NCBI RefSeq assembly: GCF_900110955.1
Contig: NZ_FOFR01000027.1
Coordinates: 1-64,000, forward strand
Length of the DNA: 64,000 nucleotides
Source: Lentzea xinjiangensis
Lineage (GTDB): Bacteria; Actinomycetota; Actinomycetes; Mycobacteriales; Pseudonocardiaceae
Direction: 5' to 3'
Part shown: positions 25,803-32,699 of the stretch, one piece after another
Layout of the letters: every line of letters starts with the position of its first letter
How positions within the stretch are numbered: position 1 is the first letter of the stretch
Made by a program: the position numbers and the translations under genes
The notes under the pieces: generated by a model
What the model saw: the letters and a program-made list of their open reading frames with translations, nothing else
Told to the model about the DNA's origin: nothing
The model's database searches: none

Positions 25803-27398
25803 TCAGTAGCCGGACACGTCCGGCCAGCGGAGCTCGACCCCGTCGCGTTCCAGCCGCTGCTGGAAGTCCGCGAGCAGGCCGGGGGTGTTGCGCACCGCGC
25901 GAGGGGTGACTCGGTGCGCCAGGCAGAAGTCCGCGAGCGCGCCCGCGACCTCGCCGACGTTCCACTCGACCGGGTGCAGCCGGTGGGAACCGTTGGTGAT
26001 GTGGGTGGTGCCGATGTTCTTGCCGGCGGGCAGGAGGTTGTCCACCCGCACGGGGAGCAGCGCGCCCAGCGGGATCTCGAACGGGCAGCTCGCGACGTCG
26101 AGGTAGTTGTCACCGCCGGTCGAGGGGTGCAGGTCGATGCGGTACATGCCGACCCCTACGGCGTCGGCGTGCCGCACCGCGCCCTTGTCGCCGCGCACGG
26201 CGAGCGACAGGTCCTGCTCGACGATGGTGTACTCGGCCCTGATCCGCCGCGACTCCCGGATGTAGGGCGCCTGGGCGAGGCCGTCCGCGCTGCCGGTGAC
26301 GTCACCGCGCAGCCGCAGGCCGGGGAAGCCGGTGCCGCCGTCCGGCCGCGGAGCCTCGGTCTGCAACCAGTACAGGACCGACCGCGAGAGCTCGCGTGCC
26401 GCCGCGACGTGCGCGCCGGCGTCCGGTACGTCGATCACGGGCGACTCGAAGTAGTCGATCATCGGCCAGTTGACCAGGCAGATGTCGCTGTCGTACGCGC
26501 CGTCGACGAAGTTGCGCCGCGCGGCGATGCGCCGGAACGTCCAGAGGTTGCTGTCGCCGGCGCACAGCCGCTGGTCGGAGACGACCGTCAGCGGGTCGTC
26601 GTCCGGGTTCGGCGTGAAGGTGCGTTCGGCGGTGGTCAGCGTGCGCGGGTCGGGGGAGCGGAACGACAGCATCCGGTCGCCCCAGTAGGACGGCTGGTAG
26701 TTCCGCCAGAAGTCGTACCGGGCCGGCTTGTCGATCGTGTGGTCGCCGTCGACGTGGTCGATCGCGAAGCACACCGACATGGCCTGCATGTTCGCCGGCT
26801 GCGCCACCTCGGGCGCACTCGGCTCGCCGGTGTCCAGCGCGGACTCGAAGCCGGTGACGTACTCCACGCCCGCCAGCGGGAGCAGCTCACCGGTCTCGGT
26901 CGCGTCGAGTACGTACGGCGCGGACAGCTCGACGTGCTCGCCGCGGTGCTCGACGGTGACCGACACGATCCGGTCGCCGTCGGTGCGCGCGGAGACCGGC
27001 CGGCAGGGCTGCAGGACGGTGAGCCTGCCGCTGCCCCGGTACGGCGCCAGCATCTCGTCGATCACGGCGACGGCGACGCGCGGTTCGTGGCAGAGCCGGC
27101 TCACGTTGCCCGCACCGGGGTTGAGCTCGCGCCATGCCCGTGCCCGCGCGGTGAGGGGGTAGTGGCGGCGGTAGTAGTCGCGGATGCCGTCGCGCAACGC
27201 CCGATAGCTCGCGGTGACGCCGAAGCGCTCGACCCAGCTGTGCTCGTCTGGCGGCACGGCCTGGCTGGTGAGCTGCCCGCCGAGCCAGTCGAACTCCTCG
27301 GTGAGCACGACCCGGCGGCCGGCGCGCAGCAGCGCCAGTGCGGCGGCGACCCCGCCGAGCCCGCCGCCGACGATGACGGCGTCTGTGTTGTCCTGCAC
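25803..27398 (-). CDS. FAD-dependent oxidoreductase (FAD_oxidored group)
   Basis: Protein of 531 residues. N-terminal Rossmann FAD motif AVIVGGGLGGVAAALALLRAG is followed by the group signature WLGGQLTSQAVPPDEHSW; LDATETGELLPLAGVEY and DNLLPAGKNIGTTHITNGSHR lie in the middle and near the C-terminus. This family is common in sugar-degradation clusters but reactions are mostly unknown. I start at GTG 27398 because AGGAGG lies six bases upstream; a TTG further up is unlikely. It is the first gene after lacI (58 bases) and precedes the sugar-binding protein, so it probably acts on the imported sugar. Confidence 0.83.
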   Translation of the reverse strand: MQDNTDAVIVGGGLGGVAAALALLRAGRRVVLTEEFDWLGGQLTSQAVPPDEHSWVERFGVTASYRALRDGIRDYYRRHYPLTARARAWRELNPGAGNVSRLCHEPRVAVAVIDEMLAPYRGSGRLTVLQPCRPVSARTDGDRIVSVTVEHRGEHVELSAPYVLDATETGELLPLAGVEYVTGFESALDTGEPSAPEVAQPANMQAMSVCFAIDHVDGDHTIDKPARYDFWRNYQPSYWGDRMLSFRSPDPRTLTTAERTFTPNPDDDPLTVVSDQRLCAGDSNLWTFRRIAARRNFVDGAYDSDICLVNWPMIDYFESPVIDVPDAGAHVAAARELSRSVLYWLQTEAPRPDGGTGFPGLRLRGDVTGSADGLAQAPYIRESRRIRAEYTIVEQDLSLAVRGDKGAVRHADAVGVGMYRIDLHPSTGGDNYLDVASCPFEIPLGALLPVRVDNLLPAGKNIGTTHITNGSHRLHPVEWNVGEVAGALADFCLAHRVTPRAVRNTPGLLADFQQRLERDGVELRWPDVSGY

Positions 27399-27456
27399 CA
27401 GGTTCCTCCTGATCAACCGAGCGAATCGGGTTCCTCGGGGACGGTGGGCAACGGGC

Positions 27457-28452
27457 TCAGGCGCGGCCGAGCGTCGTGCCCTCGACGAACTCGCAGGCGA
27501 GCAGCTCCTGCGGGGTGGTGCCGTGCTCCAGCACCTCGGTCAGCGCCTGCACCGCGCGCCGGCCCATCTCGCGCCGGGGGATGTGGAACCCGGTGAGCGC
27601 CACGTCCTCCTGCGCCGGCCGGGTCGCCGCGCCGAGCGTGAGCACGGAGAGGTCTCCGGGGACCGACAAGCCGCGCTCGCGGGCGGCGAGCACGAGCTCG
27701 GCGCCGTCGGAGACCTCCTCGGCGAGCACCGCCGTGACGCCGGAGCCGAGCAGCTGGCCGAGCCCGGCGAACGGCAGGTGCGTGCCCTCGACGCCATGTG
27801 CCGCAACGGCTGCCTGAAAACCGCGCAACCGGTCGGCTGAGGACTCCGCGCCCGTTCCGGCGCCGGCGTAGGCGAACCGGCGATGGCCGAGGGCGACCGC
27901 GCGGTCCACCAGGTCGCGCACGGCGGCGGGGTAGTCGGCGCCGACGTGCGGCACCGGGCCGCCCGCGTCGTCGCGGCGGCCGATCGAGACGAACGGGACG
28001 GCCTCCGCGACGAGCTGGGCGAGGTCGTCGCGGTCGACCGTGCGGCCGAGCAGCACGCACCCGTCGGCGAGCCGGATCCTGCTGTCGTCGTTGAAGATCC
28101 GCCGCTTGCCCCCCGCGGCCCTGGCGCTGGTGAACAGCAGCAGGTCGCAGCCGGCCTCCTCGGCCTGCTCCTCGATGCCCTCCAGGAACGGCTGGTAGAA
28201 GTCCGCGCGGGTGCTCGGGAACACGGCCTCATAGGTGAACACGCCGAGGATGCGGTTGCGGTGGTCGTGCAGCCTGCGCGCGATCGGGTTGGCGACGTAG
28301 CCGGTCCGGCGGATCACCTCCAGCACCCGCGCGCGGGTCTCCGGCGCGATGCGGACGCCCGCGTCCTGCCGGTTGTTGAGCACCAAGGACACCGTGGCCT
28401 GGCTGACGCCCGCCATCCGCGCGATGTCCTGCTGGGTGAGCCTCTTGGCCAT
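27457..28452 (-). CDS. LacI-family transcriptional regulator
   Basis: Protein of 331 residues. LacI helix-turn-helix and hinge lie at residues 1-60 (LTQQDIARMAGVSQATVSLV, ending ANPIARRL); a periplasmic-binding-protein-like effector domain fills the rest (NRILGVFTYEAVFPS through HIPRREMGRRAV). ATG 28452 is chosen over a GTG two codons upstream because of GGCAGG at SD distance. It heads the transport operon and is divergent from the exported lyase-like gene. Two palindromes with core TTCGAA lie in the shared promoter and are its likely operators. Confidence 0.92.
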   Translation of the reverse strand: MAKRLTQQDIARMAGVSQATVSLVLNNRQDAGVRIAPETRARVLEVIRRTGYVANPIARRLHDHRNRILGVFTYEAVFPSTRADFYQPFLEGIEEQAEEAGCDLLLFTSARAAGGKRRIFNDDSRIRLADGCVLLGRTVDRDDLAQLVAEAVPFVSIGRRDDAGGPVPHVGADYPAAVRDLVDRAVALGHRRFAYAGAGTGAESSADRLRGFQAAVAAHGVEGTHLPFAGLGQLLGSGVTAVLAEEVSDGAELVLAARERGLSVPGDLSVLTLGAATRPAQEDVALTGFHIPRREMGRRAVQALTEVLEHGTTPQELLACEFVEGTTLGRA

Positions 28453-28460
28453 GAGCACCT

Positions 28461-28476
28461 GCCAATTCGAATCGGC
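28461..28476. promoter_or_regulatory. LacI-family operator 1 (TTCGAA core)
   Basis: GCCAATTCGAATCGGC: perfect 8-base core ATTCGAAT with GCC/GGC arms and one mismatch. It lies directly upstream of the lacI start, so binding would block that promoter (autoregulation plus operon control). Confidence 0.65.
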
Positions 28477-28518
28477 AGGGAGTCTGCGTCAGCGTCGTGC
28501 CTGCCGTCAACCCTGTAA

Positions 28519-28530
28519 TAATTCGAATTA
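28519..28530. promoter_or_regulatory. LacI-family operator 2 (TTCGAA core)
   Basis: TAATTCGAATTA is a perfect 12-base palindrome sharing the ATTCGAAT core with operator 1, about 54 bases away, or about 57 bases before the start of the exported lyase-like gene. Its position suits repression of the rightward promoter. Confidence 0.65.
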
Positions 28531-28586
28531 GCATCTTGACGGGCGCTGCCGGGCGAGCGAGGGTGCTCCGCCAAGGAGGTAGGCCC

Positions 28587-30365
28587 GTGAACGCATTCAG
28601 CCGTCGCAGCCTGATCACCGGTGCCACCGCGATCGGACTGCTCGCCACCATGCCGTCAGCCGCACTCGCCCTGCCGGCGCCCCCGCCCGTCACACCCGAC
28701 CGGCGCTCGTTCGCGCCGGAGGAACAACGGTTCGCGCAGTACCTGATGCTGGTCTCGCCGATGGTCGCCGACATGACCGGCGACGGCTTCTTCGCCGGGG
28801 GCTGGTGGCGCAGCCCCAACGCCCCGTACAACGCCCGTGTCCAGGAGCACGTCTACACGCTGGCGTGGTTCGCGACCCAGTCCCGGCCGTGGAACCCGTA
28901 CCGCGGCAACGCGAACCTCGTCTCGGCTCTGGACGCCGGGCTCGGCCACTACCTCGGGCTCCAGCACGCCGACGGCTCGTGGCCGGAGTACTCGGCGACC
29001 CAGCACTCGCTCGCGGCCACCGGGTTCGGCATGGGCTACCTGAGCAAGACGAACGCCCTGCTGCGCCGCGCGGGGGTGCTGCCGGGGCGGCAGGCCCAGA
29101 TCAGCGCGGCGCTGCGGCGGGCGATGACGTGGTTCCTCGACCCGTCGAACGACACCGTCTGGCAGTCGCCGCTCACCTGGGCGAACCAGACGACCGCCGG
29201 GCTCGCCGGCGCGGCGCTCGCGCTGAAGCAAGACCCGGACACCCTGCTGCGGCAACGGTTGACCGAGGCGTTCACCCGCCTCGCCGCGACCGGGCAGAGC
29301 CCCGCCGGGTTCTTCTACGAGGAGAGCGGCGCGGACACCAACTACAACTTCGAGGTGATGCTGCCGGAGATGGCCGACGCGTGGCGGCAGACCGGCGACG
29401 CGACCCTCGTCGCGATGGCGCGCCGGTACACCGAGTGGCTCGGTTACAACCTGCTGCGCGAACCCGACGGCTCCGGCTGGTTCGCGAACATCGCGCCGAA
29501 CTCGCGGACTTCGTCCCGGTTCTACGCGGACGTGCGGCCCGATCCCGAGCGGACCGCGCTGAACAACCAGTTCGTCCCGGTGGTGCCGGACCTAGCCGCG
29601 TTCCTGTCCAGCCGGGAGGACCTGGCCGCGGCGCGGACCGCCTGGGCGGCCGACCCGGCTCCCGTGCCGCCGCTGGTCAAGCCGGACACCTCACCGCGGG
29701 TCCTGACGCACGCGATCTACGGCGAGCGGTACCCGAGCCGTGCCGAGAGGACGGCCGCGATCGCCCGCCTTCCCCAGCACCGCGCGCACTTCACCGAGCG
29801 GCGCAGCGACCAGGGGCAGGACTTCCTGTTCGTGCGCCGGCCGAAGTTCTACGTCGGCGGGTACTTCGGCGCCCGGCGGGCGACCTCGCTGGCGCGCACC
29901 GGGCTCACGTTCCTGTGGCACCCGGTGGCGGGCACACTCGTGCAGTCCATGAACAACAACAACCACGCGTGCTGGGCGACCGTCCTTCCCGGCCAGGTGC
30001 CGGACTCGAACGGGCCGCAGCAGGCCGAGTTCCTCGGTGGCGAGCCGTACCGGTTCCGCTACCGCACGCCGTCCGGGTCGGTCGTGACCGAGGTGGCGGT
30101 GGGCGATCGGATCGTGCGGTCGGTGCGGGCGACTTCGGCCGCGACGGAGCAGATTCCTTTGGTGGTACGCGATTCCGACACCGTGGTGCTCGACGCGCGC
30201 GGTCTCACGCTCACCCGTGGGCGGGTGGTGGTGCGGTTCGACTGGGCCAGGACCCTCGAACCGCGGCTGCGGACGGCGTCCTCGATCACCTACCCCGGCC
30301 GCCGCCTGCAGATCCTGACCGTCCCGCACGACGGGACCCTCACCCTCGTGGTTTCAGCGAGTTAG
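28587..30365 (+). CDS. Tat-exported polysaccharide-lyase-like enzyme
   Basis: Protein of 592 residues. The N-terminus (NAFSRRSLITGATAIGLLAT) is a twin-Arg signal. The mature part has an alpha-helical half (about 50-370: FAQYLMLVSPMVADMTGDGF, YLGLQHADGSWPEYSATQHS, PAGFFYEESGADTNYNFEVM) and a beta-rich half (about 420-590), the plan of heparinase/alginate-lyase enzymes with alpha/alpha barrel plus beta sandwich. Tyr, His and Asn residues of the NYNFE and QSMNNNNHACW stretches are candidate active-site residues. GTG start has AAGGAGG at ideal distance. It is controlled with the divergent operon through shared operators. The exact polymer is unknown. Confidence 0.7.
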   Translation: MNAFSRRSLITGATAIGLLATMPSAALALPAPPPVTPDRRSFAPEEQRFAQYLMLVSPMVADMTGDGFFAGGWWRSPNAPYNARVQEHVYTLAWFATQSRPWNPYRGNANLVSALDAGLGHYLGLQHADGSWPEYSATQHSLAATGFGMGYLSKTNALLRRAGVLPGRQAQISAALRRAMTWFLDPSNDTVWQSPLTWANQTTAGLAGAALALKQDPDTLLRQRLTEAFTRLAATGQSPAGFFYEESGADTNYNFEVMLPEMADAWRQTGDATLVAMARRYTEWLGYNLLREPDGSGWFANIAPNSRTSSRFYADVRPDPERTALNNQFVPVVPDLAAFLSSREDLAAARTAWAADPAPVPPLVKPDTSPRVLTHAIYGERYPSRAERTAAIARLPQHRAHFTERRSDQGQDFLFVRRPKFYVGGYFGARRATSLARTGLTFLWHPVAGTLVQSMNNNNHACWATVLPGQVPDSNGPQQAEFLGGEPYRFRYRTPSGSVVTEVAVGDRIVRSVRATSAATEQIPLVVRDSDTVVLDARGLTLTRGRVVVRFDWARTLEPRLRTASSITYPGRRLQILTVPHDGTLTLVVSAS

Positions 30366-30409
30366 TCCACTTAGGACATACCTTCACCCTTATGTCGCAA
30401 CGCCATGGC

Positions 30410-30435
30410 GAATGTTCGTGCTGCTCACGGGGTAT
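30410..30435 (+). promoter_or_regulatory. SigB-like promoter, possible
   Basis: GAAT, 16 bases, GGGTAT fits the actinomycete SigB pattern GNNT-N14/16-GGGTAT. It lies about 55 bases before the small gene at 30491. Confidence 0.35.
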
Positions 30436-30490
30436 TCGTTGATCCCAAACCCCACAGGTTCCACCGCTCACACGCGAGGGAGTGGTTGTG

Positions 30491-30667
30491 ATGGCACACG
30501 TGCGTCATTTGATCGACGTCCGCACTGGTGACGAATTCGATCAACCGGTTCCCTACGGCCTGGTGTACCCGGTGTGCACCGCGGACGGGTCCGCGCCTCC
30601 CAGTCAGCGGGGCCGGACGTGGGAACACCTCGTGGCGTGTGATCGCGAGCTGCGCCCCGCGTCGTGA
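30491..30667 (+). CDS. small hypothetical protein
   Basis: Protein of 58 residues starting MAHVRHLIDVRTGDEFDQPV, ending HLVACDRELRPAS. No signal, membrane segment or known motif apart from two Cys. GAGGG lies upstream, and in-frame GTGs just before the ATG are alternatives. It sits between a possible SigB-type promoter and the mechanosensitive-type membrane gene, and it has no counterpart on the opposite strand. I do not recognise its family. Confidence 0.5.
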   Translation: MAHVRHLIDVRTGDEFDQPVPYGLVYPVCTADGSAPPSQRGRTWEHLVACDRELRPAS

Positions 30668-30672
30668 AATCC

Positions 30673-30698
30673 GTGTGAGGACCACCCGCGCCGGGTAT
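30673..30698 (+). promoter_or_regulatory. SigB-like promoter, possible
   Basis: GTGT, 16 bases, GGGTAT matches GNNT-N14/16-GGGTAT and ends 50 bases before the start of the mechanosensitive-channel-like gene. Stress sigma control would suit that product. Confidence 0.45.
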
Positions 30699-30747
30699 TG
30701 CCTGGTGCGGGTGACCCTGTCGGGCGCCCGTGCGAAGGGAGTTCGAC

Positions 30748-31560
30748 ATGGACTTCGGACAAGGGCTCACCGACGCCTGGCGGGCCGTGGCGACGTTCGT
30801 GCCCAAACTGGCGGCGTTCCTGCTCATCCTCCTGATCGGCTGGTTCGTCGCCAAGGCGGTGGCGAAGCTGGTGGACAAGGTGCTCGAACGCGTCGGCTTC
30901 GACCGGCTCGTGGAGCGCGGCGGCGTGCGGCAGATGCTCGCGCGGAGCAAGTACGACGCCTCCGACCTGATCGCGAAGCTGGTCTACTACGCGCTGCTGC
31001 TGATCACGTTGCAGATCGCGTTCGGCGTGTGGGGCCCCAACCCCGTCTCCGAGCTGCTGACCGGCATCGTGGCGTGGCTGCCGAGGGCCGCGGTCGCGAT
31101 CATCATCGTCGTCGTGGCGGGCGCGATCGCCAGTGCGGTCAAGGACTTCATCGGCGGCGCGCTGGGCGGTCTGTCCTACGGGCGGGTGCTCGCCAACATC
31201 GCGTCGGTGTTCATCTGGGCACTCGGCATCATCGCGGCGCTGAACCAGATCGGCGTCGCCACCACGGTGACGACCCCGGTGCTCATCGCGGTGCTCGCCA
31301 CGGTCGGCGGCGTGATCGTCGTCGGCGCGGGCGGCGGCCTCATCCGGCCGATGCAGCAGCGGTGGGAGCTCCTGCTCGGCCGGGCCGAGCAGGAGCTGCC
31401 GCAGGCGCAGGCCCAGGCGGAGGCCTACCGGCGCGGTCGTGAGGACGCGGTCCGGGCCGGTGCGGACACCACCGCGGAGACCACGGCCGTGCCGGTCGCG
31501 CCGCGGCAGGTGCCGGTGGAGGACCCGGTGCTCGGCGCGCGGAGGCCCGAGGACCGCTGA
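30748..31560 (+). CDS. small mechanosensitive-channel-like membrane protein (CmpX type)
   Basis: Protein of 270 residues with a TM-helix-repeat architecture related to MscS N-terminal helices: VPKLAAFLLILLIGWFVAKAVAK (about 15-37), a second helix pair ending IIIVVVAGAIASAVKDFIGG, and VATTVTTPVLIAVLATVGGVIVV followed by a charged coiled-coil tail. Residues after about 205 are soluble and Gln/Ala/Glu rich. Relatives such as CmpX are linked to membrane stress, but no channel activity can be claimed here. ATG 30748 has GGGAG upstream. A strong terminator follows. Confidence 0.75.
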   Translation: MDFGQGLTDAWRAVATFVPKLAAFLLILLIGWFVAKAVAKLVDKVLERVGFDRLVERGGVRQMLARSKYDASDLIAKLVYYALLLITLQIAFGVWGPNPVSELLTGIVAWLPRAAVAIIIVVVAGAIASAVKDFIGGALGGLSYGRVLANIASVFIWALGIIAALNQIGVATTVTTPVLIAVLATVGGVIVVGAGGGLIRPMQQRWELLLGRAEQELPQAQAQAEAYRRGREDAVRAGADTTAETTAVPVAPRQVPVEDPVLGARRPEDR

Positions 31561-31576
31561 GCGGAAGGCTGACGAA

Positions 31577-31605
31577 CGGGGCGCACGCCGGTGCGCCCCG
31601 TTTTT
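31577..31605 (+). terminator. intrinsic terminator
   Basis: Perfect 10-bp stem CGGGGCGCAC / GTGCGCCCCG with loop GCCG, followed by five T residues. It closes the plus-strand gene ending at 31560. The stem can also act for the minus-strand gene ending at 31605, although that side has no T run. Confidence 0.9.
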
Positions 31606-31949
31606 CACATGAGCCCGGAAAGCGGTTCGCGGGTCAGCGGCTTCAGGTCGTGCACGTGCGCCAACTGGCAGACCGCCATCAGCCGGACGCCGAGCCAGGA
31701 CGTGGGGGACCACGCCGGGTTGTCGTGCAGCAGCCCGCGCCCGTAGGAGGCGAGGAGCACGACCGCGCCCACCGCGCCGGCGCCCTCCACGCCGAGCAGG
31801 AGGATGTCGCGCACCGCGGCGGCGTGCTGGTCGACCTCGGCGGCGAGCGCGGGTGTCAGGGCGAGGGCCGTCCAGCCCGCCATCCCGATCCGGTCGGACA
31901 GCTCGGAGATCCACCGCCGCGCGTTGTTCTCACGCCAGGTCGCACGCAT
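31605..31949 (-). CDS. hypothetical protein, DUF6401-like
   Basis: Protein of 114 residues starting MRATWRENNARRWISELSDR. It has two hydrophobic stretches (GMAGWTALALTPALAAEVDQ and VEGAGAVGAVVLLASYGRGL) and a C-terminus ending LTREPLSGLM. It resembles DUF6401-type small proteins found across Pseudonocardiales, function unknown. It shares its terminator with the convergent membrane-protein gene and is divergent from a small hypothetical gene. An ATG inside the longer open frame was taken as start. Confidence 0.6.
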   Translation of the reverse strand: MRATWRENNARRWISELSDRIGMAGWTALALTPALAAEVDQHAAAVRDILLLGVEGAGAVGAVVLLASYGRGLLHDNPAWSPTSWLGVRLMAVCQLAHVHDLKPLTREPLSGLM

Positions 31950-32061
31950 CCCGCCACCGTAGTCACGCGCGGTGCAGCCCCGGTGGAGGGGGCTCGGTGC
32001 GGGTAGTCTGACGCCGAGCGTCAAGCAGCCGGCGCGCCGTGTCCGGCTGTGGAGGCAGGTG

Positions 32062-32391
32062 ATGACCATGACCACCGAACTCGGGGGCAAGGCACCGCGC
32101 GGGCTGCGCGCGACCGCGCTGGAGAAGCTCGACGACGCCGTCTGCGCCGCGCTCCGCGACAGCGAGGTGGAGCACGCCCGCGAGGTGCTGAGCACCGCGC
32201 TCGCCCGGTGCGCGGCCGCGGAGGCCGTCGTACCGGCCCAGGTCCGCGCGTGCGTCGAGGCCGCTGACGACCACCTCGGCTACGGCGAGTGCATGGAGGC
32301 GCGGACGTTGCTGACCGTCGCCCACCACCTGCTGACCCCTGTGCACGTGCCGCGTCCCTCGCGACCCGGTGATGTCGCGTTGGGTGGTTGA
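32062..32391 (+). CDS. small hypothetical helical protein
   Basis: Protein of 109 residues, starting MTMTTELGGKAPRGLRATAL. It is Ala/Glu/Leu-rich with likely helices throughout (AVCAALRDSEVEHAREVLST) and three Cys (about residues 28, 50 and 63). No membrane segment. GGAGG lies just before the ATG. A second ATG two codons in is equally possible. I do not recognise a family; its place in the stress island is the only hint. Confidence 0.55.
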   Translation: MTMTTELGGKAPRGLRATALEKLDDAVCAALRDSEVEHAREVLSTALARCAAAEAVVPAQVRACVEAADDHLGYGECMEARTLLTVAHHLLTPVHVPRPSRPGDVALGG

Positions 32392-32411
32392 CCCGCTGTC
32401 GTCCTGGGTAT
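32387..32411 (+). promoter_or_regulatory. SigB-like promoter before DUF3072 gene
   Basis: GTTG, 15 bases, GGGTAT is a close match to the actinomycete SigB-type promoter. The -10 element ends about 33 bases before the GTG start. It overlaps the end of the preceding gene. Confidence 0.55.
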
Positions 32412-32429
32412 CTCGAACGGGCGTTCGAG
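32412..32429. promoter_or_regulatory. palindrome between promoter and ribosome site
   Basis: CTCGAAC-GGGC-GTTCGAG, perfect 7-base arms, directly downstream of the SigB-like -10 element and ahead of GAAAGGGG. Position suits an operator or a 5' hairpin on the transcript. Confidence 0.4.
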
Positions 32430-32444
32430 TGAAAGGGGACGATC

Positions 32445-32633
32445 GTGAACCGCACGCCGGAGAAGGACCCGCAGGACTGGACGACCGGTGACGAGCCGAT
32501 GACCGGCCCGCAGGAGTCCTACCTGAACACCCTCGCCCAGGAAGCGGGCGAGGAGGTGCCGGGCGAGCTGACCAAGGTCGAGGCGTCCCAGCTCATCGAC
32601 CGGCTGCAGGAGAAGACGGGCCGGGGAACCTGA
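32445..32633 (+). CDS. DUF3072 protein
   Basis: Protein of 62 residues of the DUF3072 family, recognised by DPQDWTTGDEPMTGPQESYL and a helix ending EASQLIDRLQEKTGRG. Function is unknown; the repeated TGPQ/SYL-x3-LA pattern recalls small SAP-like or DUF3072 proteins, often stress-expressed. GTG start with GAAAGGGG upstream. It has a SigB-like promoter, fitting general-stress control. Confidence 0.8.
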   Translation: MNRTPEKDPQDWTTGDEPMTGPQESYLNTLAQEAGEEVPGELTKVEASQLIDRLQEKTGRGT

Positions 32634-32643
32634 CCACCGCGCC

Positions 32644-32692
32644 GCACGGGAACGCCGGCCGGGCGTGAGCTGCCCGGCCGGCGTTCCCGTGC
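32644..32692. terminator. bidirectional hairpin terminator, 21-bp stem
   Basis: Two perfectly complementary 21-base arms (32644-32664 and 32672-32692, core ACGCCGGCCGGGC) around a seven-base loop GTGAGCT, no T run. It lies between the convergent DUF3072 and decarboxylase genes, the place where actinomycetes often use T-less hairpins. Confidence 0.8.
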
Positions 32693-32699
32693 GTCGTCG

